Below are positions 50,961 to 60,180 of a DNA stretch of 64,000 nucleotides, piece by piece (position 1 is the first letter of the stretch; each line of letters starts with the position of its first letter). The stretch is from Nocardia ignorata NBRC 108230 (GTDB taxonomy: Bacteria > Actinomycetota > Actinomycetes > Mycobacteriales > Mycobacteriaceae). The notes beneath the pieces are model-generated. The model did no database searches. It worked only from the letters and a program-made list of their open reading frames with translations, and was not told the DNA's origin. The position numbers were made by a program, and so were the translations under genes. Where the stretch lies: assembly GCF_001612905.1 (NCBI RefSeq), contig NZ_BDBI01000017.1:227346-291345 (forward strand), written 5' to 3'.

Positions 50961-51923
50961 ATGGCTCGACTGACACCGGAGAAGGCCCGCTGGCCCGCAC
51001 TGAAGGTCGACACCTGGTCCGATACCCGCGACACCCTGCACATGTGGTCGCAGATCGTCGGCAAGCTGAAGATGGCCGGCACGCCGCTGATCAACCACTG
51101 GTGGAACGTCACGTTCACGGTGAGCGCGCGGGGGTTGGCCACCGGCGCCATCCCGGTCGACGGCCGCATTCTCGACATCGAATTCGATTTCGCCGCACAC
51201 GAACTCGTGCTGCGTACCAGCGACAGTCGCCGGGCCACGCTCGCGCTGCGACCACGCACGGTCGCCGATTTCTACGCCGAGCTCGTCGAGGTGCTCGAAC
51301 GCTTGGACATCACGGTCGATATCGAGGCCTCACCGAACGAGGTCGACCCCGCGATCCCGTTCGCCGAGGACACCGTCCATCAGTCCTACGACGCCGATGC
51401 GGTCGGCGTCTACTGGCAGCAACTCGTGCAGGCGAATCGGGTGTTCCAGCTGTGGCGAGCAGGCTTCGCCGGAAAATCCAGCCCGGTGCATCTGTTCTGG
51501 GGCTCGCTCGACCTGGCCTGTACCCGCTTCTCCGGGCGTAGCGCGCCGACGCATCCCGGCGGGGCGCCCAACTGCGCGAACTGGGTGATGGAGGAGGCGT
51601 ATTCGCGTGAATGCGCCAGCGCGGGTTTCTGGCCCGGCGGCACCGAAGGCATGTTCTACGCCTACAGCTATCCGGCCCCCGACGGATATTCGTCGCGGTC
51701 CGCGGGACCCGACGGTGCGCACTGGGACGCGGCACTCGGCGAGTTCGTCCTGCCGTACGAGGTGGTTCGTGAGTCGGACGACCCCGACGCCACCCTCCTG
51801 CACTTCCTCGATACGACCTACGCCGCCGCTGCCGATCTGGCCGATTGGGATCGGGCGCTGCTCGACGTGAACCCGCACCGCCTGGACCGCCGCCTCCACG
51901 CCGACGACACGGCAACCATCTGA
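50961..51923 (+). CDS. DUF5996 family protein
   Basis: 320 residues. Characteristic segments: DTLHMWSQIVGKLKM, INHWWNVTFTVSARGLATG, FDFAAHELVLRTSDS, HLFWGSLDLACTRFSGR and FWPGGTEGMFYAYSYP. This is a widespread bacterial family with no known activity. It is soluble, without a signal peptide. ATG 50961 with GAAGGAGTGA upstream. It is divergent from the AurF-like gene and possibly shares its operator. Confidence 0.82.
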   Translation: MARLTPEKARWPALKVDTWSDTRDTLHMWSQIVGKLKMAGTPLINHWWNVTFTVSARGLATGAIPVDGRILDIEFDFAAHELVLRTSDSRRATLALRPRTVADFYAELVEVLERLDITVDIEASPNEVDPAIPFAEDTVHQSYDADAVGVYWQQLVQANRVFQLWRAGFAGKSSPVHLFWGSLDLACTRFSGRSAPTHPGGAPNCANWVMEEAYSRECASAGFWPGGTEGMFYAYSYPAPDGYSSRSAGPDGAHWDAALGEFVLPYEVVRESDDPDATLLHFLDTTYAAAADLADWDRALLDVNPHRLDRRLHADDTATI

Positions 51924-51925
51924 GG

Positions 51926-52129
51926 TCACTCCCGTTCGGCGGTCTTCTCCGCTGTTTCCCGGCGCTGCCGATAGAGCAGAATCCCCGCCGCGACCAGCCA
52001 GATCACCGCGTAGACGACCGCCCGCATCGCACTCCAGTTCGCGACGAGCAAACCGATCGCCGCGCCACCGGCCGCGCCGAGGATGATGACGGCATTCGGC
52101 TTCGAGTTCTTCCCCACGGTGGGAATCAT
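51926..52129 (-). CDS. Small membrane protein
   Basis: 67 residues: two predicted membrane helices (AVIILGAAGGAAIGLLVA and AVVYAVIWLVAAGILLY) and a charged C-terminus (RQRRETAEKTAERE). No family is recognised. ATG 52129 or GTG 52117. It lies 2 bp from the convergent DUF5996 stop. Confidence 0.55.
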   Translation of the reverse strand: MIPTVGKNSKPNAVIILGAAGGAAIGLLVANWSAMRAVVYAVIWLVAAGILLYRQRRETAEKTAERE

Positions 52130-52199
52130 CGCACGTCGATGAGTTTCGTGCGTTCGTGTCGTCGGTACCGGTAGCGAACGACGAATGGGAGACGTGGTC

Positions 52200-52775
52200 A
52201 TGGACGACGCGCAGGTGCGGAACTGGGTGCGAGCCGAACGGCTCGCCCTCGCCGACTTTCTCGAAACCCTCACCCCCGGCGATTGGGCCACCCCGTCACT
52301 GTGCCCGGGCTGGACGATCCACGACGTCCTCGCCCACGTCAGCACCACCGACACCCTGCGCGAGACCCTCGTTGCCGTACTGCGCGCCAAGGGCAACTGG
52401 AACCGGATGAACGCCGAGCTGGCCACCACCCGCGCAGCCCGCCACGCCCCGGCCGAACTGCTCACCGAACTCCGCGCCTTCGCCGACTCGACCCGCCGCG
52501 CACCCGGCGCGGGCGTCCTCGACCCCTTGGTCGACATCATCGTCCACGGCCAAGACGTGGCCCGCCCCCTCGCGCGCCCCTACGACACCCCCGTCGAACG
52601 CGTGCTCCCCGCTCTCGACTACACCATCGCCAGCCGCTTCTACGGCGCGAAGAAACGCTTCCGCACCAACCGCCTGATCGCCACCGACATCGACTGGGCC
52701 TACGGTACCGGCCCCGACGAAATCAAAGCCCCCGCCATCGACCTGCTGCTCCTGGCCACGGGCAGACAGGTCTGA
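52200..52775 (+). CDS. Maleylpyruvate isomerase-fold (mycothiol-dependent, DinB-like) protein
   Basis: 191 residues. It matches the TIGR03083/MDMPI N-terminal family: WVRAERLALADFLETL, SLCPGWTIHDVLAHV with the conserved His of the metal site, and LVDIIVHGQDVARPL with the second His motif. Members bind a divalent metal and many use mycothiol; the substrate is unknown. ATG 52200 is preferred because GGGAGAC precedes it; ATG 52185 is the alternative. Ends before a strong shared terminator. Confidence 0.8.
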   Translation: MDDAQVRNWVRAERLALADFLETLTPGDWATPSLCPGWTIHDVLAHVSTTDTLRETLVAVLRAKGNWNRMNAELATTRAARHAPAELLTELRAFADSTRRAPGAGVLDPLVDIIVHGQDVARPLARPYDTPVERVLPALDYTIASRFYGAKKRFRTNRLIATDIDWAYGTGPDEIKAPAIDLLLLATGRQV

Positions 52776-52781
52776 GAAAAA

Positions 52782-52820
52782 CGAAACCGGTGCGAATCAG
52801 CCTGATTCGCACCGGTTTCG
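52782..52820. terminator. Bidirectional terminator before fadE23
   Basis: Perfect 19-bp arms (52782-52800 and 52802-52820; core ACCGGTGCGAATCA). AAAAA precedes the stem and TTTC closes it, giving a T-run mainly on the minus strand. It separates two convergent genes. Confidence 0.85.
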
Positions 52821-52831
52821 GCGTCAGCGAC

Positions 52832-54046
52832 TCACTTCAGTTCGGCGCTCGTCTTGCCGAGGATGCGCCGGGCGACGATGAGCTGCTGGATCTGCTGGGT
52901 GCCCTCGAAGATGTCGAGGATCTTCGAGTCGCGGCCCCACTTCTCCAGGAGCAGGCGCTGCGAGTAGCCGAGCGCGCCTGCGAGTTCCACCGCCTTGAGG
53001 GTGACGTCGGTGCCGGTGCGGCCCGCCTTGGCCTTCGACATCGAGGCCTCGAGCGAGTTCGGCTTCTTGTTGTCGGCCATCCACGCCGCGCGCAGGGCGA
53101 GCAGGTAGGCCGCCTCGTAATCGGCTTCCATCCGCAGGAATTCGGCCGCCGCGGCGTGCTGGTTCATCGCGGGGGTGTCGTAGGAGATGTCGACGCCTGC
53201 CTCGGTGAGGATGGTGCGCAGCTCCTCGAGCGCGGCGCGGGCGACACCGATGGCCATCGCGGCCACCAGCGGGCGGGTGTTGTCGAAGGTCTGCATGACC
53301 CCGGCAAAACCCTTCTCCACGTTCACTTCCGGCGAACCGAGGATGTTGTCCTTCGGAATGCGGCAGTCCTGCAGCAGCAGCACCGCGGTGTCGGAGGCCT
53401 TGATGCCGAGCTTGTGCTCGAGCCGCGCCACCGAAAGACCAGGAGCGTCACGCGGGACGACGAACGACTTGATCGCCGCCCGGCCGAGGCTCTTGTCCAC
53501 CGTCGCCCACACCACGATGTGGGTGGAGCGCTCACCGGCGGTGACGAAGATCTTCTCGCCGTTGAGCACCCACTCGTCACCGTCGAGGACGGCGGTGGTC
53601 GACACGGCGGCCGAGTCGGAACCGAAGGACGGCTCGGTGATGGCCATCGAGGCCCACACCTTGCCGAACCGCTCCAGCTGCTCGTCGGTGGCCACCGCGG
53701 CGATCGCGGCATTGCCGAGGCCCTGGTAGGGGATGGTCAGCAGCAGGCCGACATCGCCCCACGCGGTTTCGAGGGTGTTCATCAGCGACGACATGTTGCC
53801 GCCGTTGGCGTTGGCTGTCAGCAGGTCGGCCGCGGTGTCACCACGGCCGCCGGACGCGCCGCCGATCTGCTGGGTGCCCGAGTCGGCGAGACCCTCGACC
53901 ATGGCCGACATGGTGTCGAGTTCGACCGGGTACGCGTGCTCGGCGAGGTCGTACTTGCGCGAGATCGGGCGGAAGATCTGGGCGGCGACCTGGTGGGCCT
54001 GGTTGGCGCTCGCCTTCAGCTTCTTGGGGAGTTCGAGATTGATCAT
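52832..54046 (-). CDS. fadE23: Acyl-CoA dehydrogenase FadE23
   Basis: 404 residues. Long stretches match my memory of M. tuberculosis FadE23 (Rv3140): RKYDLAEHAYPVELDT, WGDVGLLLTIPYQGLGNAA, WASMAITEPSFGSDSAAVS and EKIFVTAGERSTHIVVW. FAD-domain end LDIFEGTQQIQQLIVARR. It is a flavoenzyme that introduces a 2,3-double bond into acyl-CoA. It is coupled to fadE24, which lies 33 bp upstream in the same operon; the two may form a heteromeric dehydrogenase, as other mycobacterial FadE pairs do. Confidence 0.92.
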   Translation of the reverse strand: MINLELPKKLKASANQAHQVAAQIFRPISRKYDLAEHAYPVELDTMSAMVEGLADSGTQQIGGASGGRGDTAADLLTANANGGNMSSLMNTLETAWGDVGLLLTIPYQGLGNAAIAAVATDEQLERFGKVWASMAITEPSFGSDSAAVSTTAVLDGDEWVLNGEKIFVTAGERSTHIVVWATVDKSLGRAAIKSFVVPRDAPGLSVARLEHKLGIKASDTAVLLLQDCRIPKDNILGSPEVNVEKGFAGVMQTFDNTRPLVAAMAIGVARAALEELRTILTEAGVDISYDTPAMNQHAAAAEFLRMEADYEAAYLLALRAAWMADNKKPNSLEASMSKAKAGRTGTDVTLKAVELAGALGYSQRLLLEKWGRDSKILDIFEGTQQIQQLIVARRILGKTSAELK

Positions 54047-54079
54047 GGGAAGTCTCCTGGAAGGTAAGAAAAGCGGCCG

Positions 54080-55474
54080 CTACACCAGCACGATGCCCTC
54101 GGCGACGCCGATGGCACGAAGATCGCGATACCAGCGCTCGACCGGGTGCTCCTTGGTGAAGCCGTGGCCACCGAGCAGCTGCACACCGTCGAGGCCGATC
54201 TGCATGCCCTTGTCGGTGGCGAGCTTGCGCGCCAGCGCCGCCTCACGGGCGAACGACAGGCCCTGCTCCGCGCGCGAGGCGCCGCGCAGGGTGACCAGGC
54301 GCAGACCGTCGAGCTCGATCGCGATATTGGCGACCATGAACGCCACCGCCTGGCGGTGCGAGATCGGCTCGCCGAACGCCTCACGCTCGTTGACGTAGGG
54401 GATCACGTAGTCGAGCACGGCCTGACCGGTGCCGACCGCGAGGGAGGCCCAGCCGAGGCGGGCCAGCTGCACGGCGTCGGCGTACTCGGCGGCGCGGGCG
54501 GCGGCGTCACCGTCGCCGAGGATCGCGTCGGTGCCGACCGCGACGTTGTCCAGGATCAGCCGACCCAGACCGGCGGCGCGCAGGCCCATGCTCGGGTCGG
54601 CCTCCACCACCAGACCCGCCGCGTCGGACTCGACGATGAACAGCGCCGGGCGCCCGTCGAGCTCGGCCGCCACCAGGAACAGTTCGGCGTCGGCGGCCGC
54701 CGGGACCAGGCTCTTCACGCCGTTGAGGCGGTAGCCGCTGGGAGAGCGGGTGGCCTTGGTCTGCAGGGCGAACGGGTCGAAAAGGGCGCGCGGCTCGCTG
54801 ATGACCACGGAGGCCTGCGGCACGTTCTCGCCGGTGAAGGCGGGCAGGTAGGTGCGCTGCTGGGCGTCGGTGCCCCACTGCGACAGCGCGACGGCCACAC
54901 CGCTCGGCGCGAGAATCGGCAGCGCGAGACCCATGTCGCCGTAGGCGAGGGCCTCGGCCACCAGCGAGTTGGTGACCGCGCCGCGCTCGGCGGCCGCGCC
55001 CTCGAGCTCCTCGGGAACGTTGATCAGGGTGATGCCGAGTTCGGCGGCGCGGTCGAGCAGATCGCGCGGGGCCTCGGCGGCCGCGTCGGCCTCGTAGGCG
55101 GCCGGGCGCAGGATCTCACCGGCGAAATCCTTCACCGTCTCGACGATCATCTTCTGATCGTCGGTGGGGGTGAGGTCGAAGTAGTCCTTGGTCTTGGCCT
55201 CGTTGTCGGGTAGTCGCTTGGGCTCGCCGCCGCCGGTGACCTTGCCGAAGGTGCGGGTCGCCGCGCCGAGAGTCCGGAATCCGGTCTTGGTGCCCTCGTA
55301 GGTGATGCGTTCGATGGGCTTGCGCAGCTTGTACTTGCCGGCGAACTCCGACCCGGTCACGGTCGTCAAAGCGCGCATCGCAGCGCCCATCCAGTCCCGT
55401 TTGGGCTGGTTGAGGCCGACCGCGGACGTGTCGTTCGGACGTCGCTTCGTCGCGCTGTCTCGAGTGCTCATCAT
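54080..55474 (-). CDS. fadE24: Acyl-CoA dehydrogenase FadE24
   Basis: 464 residues, with a basic N-terminal extension of about 95 residues before the dehydrogenase core (DLTPTDDQKMIVETVKDFA). Core motifs: YGDMGLALPILAPSGVA, QWGTDAQQRTYLPAF, ISEPRALFDPFALQ and LLGGHGFTKEHPVERWYRD. The EGT-type catalytic Glu motif of FadE23 is not seen in the same form, which fits a paired, non-identical subunit. ATG 55474 has GAGGAA 8 bases upstream. First gene of fadE24-fadE23; two tandem operator-like repeats lie in the promoter. Confidence 0.9.
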   Translation of the reverse strand: MMSTRDSATKRRPNDTSAVGLNQPKRDWMGAAMRALTTVTGSEFAGKYKLRKPIERITYEGTKTGFRTLGAATRTFGKVTGGGEPKRLPDNEAKTKDYFDLTPTDDQKMIVETVKDFAGEILRPAAYEADAAAEAPRDLLDRAAELGITLINVPEELEGAAAERGAVTNSLVAEALAYGDMGLALPILAPSGVAVALSQWGTDAQQRTYLPAFTGENVPQASVVISEPRALFDPFALQTKATRSPSGYRLNGVKSLVPAAADAELFLVAAELDGRPALFIVESDAAGLVVEADPSMGLRAAGLGRLILDNVAVGTDAILGDGDAAARAAEYADAVQLARLGWASLAVGTGQAVLDYVIPYVNEREAFGEPISHRQAVAFMVANIAIELDGLRLVTLRGASRAEQGLSFAREAALARKLATDKGMQIGLDGVQLLGGHGFTKEHPVERWYRDLRAIGVAEGIVLV

Positions 55475-55513
55475 CACCTGATTTCCTCGGCTGTCGGGAC
55501 GCTCCGTGGCCCC

Positions 55514-55556
55514 ACTATCTTACTCTCCGGTAAGACTATCTTACTCTGGAGTAAGA
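55514..55556. promoter_or_regulatory. Tandem operator-like repeats in the fadE24 promoter
   Basis: ACTATCTTACTCT occurs at 55514 and again at 55535, exactly 21 bp apart. Each copy is the left half of a palindrome: CTTAC-TCTCCG-GTAAG (55519-55534) and CTTACTC-TG-GAGTAAG (55540-55555). Two adjacent dimer sites on the same DNA face, about 40 to 80 bp upstream of fadE24, suggest a TetR-family fatty-acid regulator. Confidence 0.75.
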
Positions 55557-55604
55557 AGTGCAAGGACGAACCGGGAAATCGCCGGATTCTGTCACGCTGC
55601 ACAG

Positions 55605-57071
55605 GTGCGCGTCCTGGTATCGGTGTTCGCGCTCGTCTTGCTGGTGACCTCGGGCCGCTACGGCTATCACCGCGACGAGCTGTACTTCCTCGCGGCGGGT
55701 AGGCGGTTGGCCTGGGGCTATCCGGATCAGCCACCGTTCGTGCCGCTTCTCGCGCGGGTGATGTCGGCGATCGACCCCGACGCGCTGTGGGTGCTCCGGC
55801 TGCCCTCGGTCGTCGCGGCGGCGGTGGTTGTCGTCTGCGCGGGCTGGATGGCGGGGGAGTTGGGTGGTGGGCGTGGTGCGCGGGCGCTGGCGGCCGCGGC
55901 GGTCGCGAGCGCGGCGCTGGTGCAGGGCGTCGGGCACTTGCTCACCACGACCGTGTTCGACCTCGCCGTGTGGTCGTTGGTGTGCCTGCTCGTGCTGAAA
56001 CTGCGTCGGGCGAAGGGGGACTCGTCGTCCTCGTCGGTAGTGGTCGACGGCGACACCACCGGTGATCCCCGCTGGTGGCTGCTGATCGGCGTGCTCGTCG
56101 GTGTCGGATTGCTGAACAAGGTGCTGTTGATCGTGCCGGTCGTGGCGCTCGTGGTGGCCCTACTGCTCACGGGGCAGCGAAAGGTGTTCGCCACCAAGTT
56201 CTTCCCGTGTGCGGTCGTCGTCGGCGCGCTGCTGACCCTGCCCTATCTGTGGTGGCAGGCGCGCAACGGCTGGCCGCAGTGGGAGCTGAGCCGGGCCGTC
56301 GCGGGCGGTTCGTCGGGGACCTCGGATTCGCCGATCATGTTCGTGCTCTTGCAGTTCGGCTTGTTCGGTCCGCTGCTGGTACCGCTGTGGGTCTACGGGC
56401 TGTGGCGGCTGTGGCATTCGCGGTACCGCGCGTTCGCGGTGGCCTACATCCTGCTTTTCGTGTTGTTCCTCGTGACCGGCGGCAAGGCCTACTACCTCGG
56501 CGGGATGTATCCCGTGCTGCTCGCGGCCGGATCGGTCGGCCTGGCCGGTTGGCTCGGGCAGACCGGAAGGCGCTGGTTCGCAGTGTCTTCCGTGATCGCG
56601 CTCAACGCGGTCATGTCCGCCTCACTGTTCCTTCCGGTGCTACCCATCGAGGCGATCCCACACTCGCCGACCCTGGCGATCAACTACGACGCGGGCGAAA
56701 CCATCGGCTGGCCACGCTATGTCGAACAGATCGCCGCCGCCCATCCGCCCGGCGCTTCGATCCTCACCGCCAACTACGGCGAAGCGGGCGCCATCGAACA
56801 CCTCGGCACCGAATACGACCTGCCCACACCGCATTCCGGCCACAACGCCTACTGGTGGTGGGGTCCGCCACCCGATACGGCGACGGAAGTCCTCACCGTC
56901 GGCATCGATCGCGAGCGGCTCACCGGGCTCTGTGCGAGCATCGAACCCCGGGGCGCTCTCGACAACGGCCTGGGTATCGACAACGACGAACAGGGCGAAC
57001 CGATGTTCCTCTGCGGCAATCCACTTCGTCCCTGGTCACAGGTGTGGCCGGAGCTGCGGAATCTCGGCTGA
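55605..57071 (+). CDS. Glycosyltransferase family 39 (ArnT/PMT-like) membrane protein
   Basis: 488 residues, about 10-11 transmembrane helices. The first periplasmic loop holds the family's catalytic-type motif (YGYHRDELYFLAAGRRL, with the Asp in HRDE) and GYPDQPPFVPLLAR. A C-terminal soluble domain follows (ASILTANYGEAGAIEHL, HNAYWWWG). Members transfer a sugar from a polyprenyl phosphate to lipid or protein on the outer face. The acceptor is unknown. GTG 55605 is preferred because the helix starts there; upstream in-frame codons lie within the fadE operator. Confidence 0.82.
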   Translation: MRVLVSVFALVLLVTSGRYGYHRDELYFLAAGRRLAWGYPDQPPFVPLLARVMSAIDPDALWVLRLPSVVAAAVVVVCAGWMAGELGGGRGARALAAAAVASAALVQGVGHLLTTTVFDLAVWSLVCLLVLKLRRAKGDSSSSSVVVDGDTTGDPRWWLLIGVLVGVGLLNKVLLIVPVVALVVALLLTGQRKVFATKFFPCAVVVGALLTLPYLWWQARNGWPQWELSRAVAGGSSGTSDSPIMFVLLQFGLFGPLLVPLWVYGLWRLWHSRYRAFAVAYILLFVLFLVTGGKAYYLGGMYPVLLAAGSVGLAGWLGQTGRRWFAVSSVIALNAVMSASLFLPVLPIEAIPHSPTLAINYDAGETIGWPRYVEQIAAAHPPGASILTANYGEAGAIEHLGTEYDLPTPHSGHNAYWWWGPPPDTATEVLTVGIDRERLTGLCASIEPRGALDNGLGIDNDEQGEPMFLCGNPLRPWSQVWPELRNLG

Positions 57072-57090
57072 CTCGCTCAGGTCGTGGGAT

Positions 57091-57852
57091 TCAGAGTCCG
57101 TGCCGGTCCAGGAAGTCGGTCAGCAGCTTCTGCCACTCCTCGGGCCGCTCGACCATGACCACATGCCCGGCCGCGATCTCCGCGTATTCCGCGCCCGGGA
57201 TCGCGGCGGCGAGGGTTCGTGAGTTCGCCGGGTCGACGAGCAGGTCGGCGCTGGTCGCCACGACGAGCGTCGGCACCGCGATCGCGGCGAGATCGGCGGT
57301 GGTATCGACGGTTTCGACCAGCGCGGCCTGTGCGCGGGTCCCGCCGGGGATCGCGGCGGCGGTCTGGCGGACGACATCGTCGACGACGTCGGCGGGCAGA
57401 CCGTTCACGAAGTCGGTGGAAAAGCCGGTGAGCAGGACCAGGCGGGCGAACGTCTCGTGGGCGCCTAGGTCGAGGAGGTCCTGCCAGGTCTGCACGGCGA
57501 GGCGGGCGCGATGGTCGGGTGTGGCCAGGCCTGCGGTGAGCAGCAGCCCGGTGACTCGCTCGGGATGGCGGGCGGCGGCACGCACGGCCACCGCGGTGCC
57601 GAGGGAGAAACCGACGATGGTGAAGGTCTCGACGCCCGCGTCGACGGCGGCCGCGACGAGCGCGTCGGCGAGGGCGTCGAGGGTCAACGGGGTGTCGTCG
57701 CCGGGGTAGTCCGAGGCGACCACGGTGTGACCGGCGGCGAGCGCGGGGATCACGGGGCCGAAATTGCTCTCGATGCCACCGCCCGCGCCGTGGGCGAGCA
57801 CGATCCCGGGGCCGGAGCCGTGAACGGTGGTGTGCAGCGGAATTGTCGTCAT
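57091..57852 (-). CDS. Alpha/beta hydrolase
   Basis: 253 residues: oxyanion region VLAHGAGGGIESN, nucleophile elbow VGFSLGTAV (Ser), the Asp in ATSADLLVDP and the His in AAGHVVMVERPEEW. No signal peptide. ATG 57852; further in-frame starts upstream would overlap the merR promoter. It is divergent from a MerR regulator that probably controls it. The substrate is unknown. Confidence 0.83.
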   Translation of the reverse strand: MTTIPLHTTVHGSGPGIVLAHGAGGGIESNFGPVIPALAAGHTVVASDYPGDDTPLTLDALADALVAAAVDAGVETFTIVGFSLGTAVAVRAAARHPERVTGLLLTAGLATPDHRARLAVQTWQDLLDLGAHETFARLVLLTGFSTDFVNGLPADVVDDVVRQTAAAIPGGTRAQAALVETVDTTADLAAIAVPTLVVATSADLLVDPANSRTLAAAIPGAEYAEIAAGHVVMVERPEEWQKLLTDFLDRHGL

Positions 57853-57869
57853 GACGGCGACGTTAGGGA

Positions 57870-57891
57870 TTGACATGGGTGTGAAGGTCAA
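57870..57891. promoter_or_regulatory. Inverted repeat between hydrolase and merR
   Basis: TTGAC-N12-GTCAA (57870-57891). On the minus strand TTGACC can serve as -35 with TAACGT as -10 at a 20-bp spacing, the over-long spacer that MerR proteins correct. The hydrolase starts 18 bp away and merR 22 bp away. Confidence 0.55.
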
Positions 57892-57912
57892 GCCGAACGT
57901 GCCGGTGATCAC

Positions 57913-58293
57913 ATGCTGATCGGCGAACTCGCGCACCGTACCGGGGTCGCCACCCGGCTGCTGCGCTACTACGAGGAACAAGGTCTGCTGCATCCGCGCC
58001 GCGACACCAACGGCTATCGCAGCTATCCCGAGGCAGCGGTCGCCCGAGTCGCCCGTATTCGGGACCTGCTGGCGGCGGGCCTGAACACCGAGGAGATCGC
58101 CGACCTGCTCCCGTGCGCCGAGCACGACGGACCGGTCCAGGCCTGTGAGAAGTCGGTGCGCATCATGGCCGATCGGACCGCCGAGCTGGACCGCCGCATC
58201 GCCGACCTCGACCGTCAGCGTTCGCACCTCGCCGCCCAGCTCGACGCCAGTCTCGCGAACAGCGGCGCACCGATCCCGAGTGTGAGCCGTTAG
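57913..58293 (+). CDS. MerR-family transcriptional regulator
   Basis: 126 residues. The N-terminal MerR winged helix is complete: MLIGELAHRTGVATRLLRYYEEQGLL and the wing RDTNGYRSYPE. A dimerisation coiled coil at about 80-115 (ELDRRIADLDRQRSHLAAQL) follows. Only two cysteines (LLPCAEHD, QACEKS) are present, so an organic effector is as likely as a metal. It probably regulates the divergent hydrolase. Confidence 0.88.
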   Translation: MLIGELAHRTGVATRLLRYYEEQGLLHPRRDTNGYRSYPEAAVARVARIRDLLAAGLNTEEIADLLPCAEHDGPVQACEKSVRIMADRTAELDRRIADLDRQRSHLAAQLDASLANSGAPIPSVSR

Positions 58294-58344
58294 GCGGACA
58301 CGCCTCGGGCGGCACCGCCGACCGTGGTCGGCCGACCCGTTCTC

Positions 58345-58372
58345 GCACCGCCCCGGACGCCCAGGGCGGTGC
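58345..58372. terminator. Hairpin between merR and ftsX
   Basis: GCACCGCCC (58345-58353) pairs with GGGCGGTGC (58364-58372) with a 10-nt loop; located between the convergent merR and ftsX ends. No T-run. Confidence 0.55.
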
Positions 58373-58377
58373 CGAAC

Positions 58378-59279
58378 TCATTCGCGTACGTAGAACCGCA
58401 GCGTGAGATAAGCGGTGACGGCCGCGAAGACGATGCCGACCGGTGCGATGGTCAGGGCGACCACCGCGATGTCGTCACCGGTGATGCGCGGGAACACATT
58501 GCTGTCGAACAGCGGGCCCAGTGCTCGGTCGATCACCAACGGTCGCGCGATCACCAGCCCGAGGACCGCCAGCACCGAACCCACGAAGGCGGCCGCGACC
58601 GCCTCGAGCAGGAACGGTAGCTGCGTATACCAGCGCGTCGCACCGACCAGGCGCATGATGCCGACCTCCGTGCGCCGGGTGAACGCCGCGATCTGCACCA
58701 TGTTGAGCACCAGCAGCATCGCGGCCAGCGCCATCACCAGCGCCAGACCGAACGCGGCATTGCGCAACCCGTCGAACAGGCTCACCAGCCGGTCGACGAA
58801 CTCCTTGTCGTTGGCGACGATCCGCACGCCCTCCCGGGTCGCGAACGCATCGTAGATGTGCTGGTACTGGTCGGCGTCGGTCATCTTCACCCGCAGCGAG
58901 GCGGGCAGGGGAGAGTCGGCGATGTACTGCACCATCTCCGGCTGGTCCTCGAACAGCTTCTTGGCCTCCTCGAGCGCGTCGGCGCGGTTGAGGAACTGGA
59001 CGCTCTCCACCCCGGAGGTCTGCTTCATGTCGGCCAGCAGGGACTTGCAGGGCTCGGCAGCGCAGTCGGGGTCGGTCTCGGAGACCGAATCGTCGAGGTA
59101 GAAGCGCACCTCGAGGCGGCCGATGAAGAAGTTCTCGGTCTTGTCGGCCATCCGCACCGACAGCATGCCGCCGCCCAGCATCATCAACGACACCGCGGTG
59201 GTCAGGATCATCGCGACGGTCATCGTCAGGTTGCGGCGCAGGCCGTCGGCGACCTCGGTGAACAGGAAACTCAGTCGCA

Positions 59280-59280
<1 letters not shown>
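58378..59280 (-). CDS. ftsX: Cell-division protein FtsX
   Basis: 300 residues, four transmembrane helices (about 20-42, 174-196, 222-248, 270-294) and an extracytoplasmic domain between the first two that contains a Cys pair (DPDCAAEPCKS). FtsX anchors FtsE and activates peptidoglycan hydrolases such as RipC at the septum. The RRTEVGIMRLVGAT loop is the coupling segment to FtsE. The ATG shares one base with the ftsE stop (TAATG), so the two are tightly coupled. Confidence 0.93.
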
Positions 59281-59969
<689 letters not shown>

Positions 59970-60030
59970 GAGGAGCCAGTGTAGCCAGCGGGCTGCTCGT
60001 GACGGGTGCCCCGACGACGTCGGCGGGGCG

Positions 60031-60180
60031 CTACTGGGTGGGATTCACCCAGGACGGGACGGAATTGATCAGGGTCACCGGCTCGGTGGTCGTGCCGTCG
60101 GCCGGCTTCACGAACAGGTAGACGACGAAGGTCGACACCCAGGTGGCGATCAAGATCGCCGTGGACTTACGCGGTTTCAC
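60031..60180 (-). CDS. Small membrane protein between mscS and ftsE
   Basis: 49 residues. A basic start (VKPRKS) and one transmembrane helix (TAILIATWVSTFVVYLFV) are followed by a short extracytoplasmic tail ending in NSVPSWVNPTQ. GTG 60180 overlaps the end of the MscS gene by 14 bp. A small protein occupies the same place (Rv3103c) in M. tuberculosis, from memory, which favours a real gene. A link to FtsEX function is only positional. Confidence 0.65.
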   Translation of the reverse strand: MKPRKSTAILIATWVSTFVVYLFVKPADGTTTEPVTLINSVPSWVNPTQ

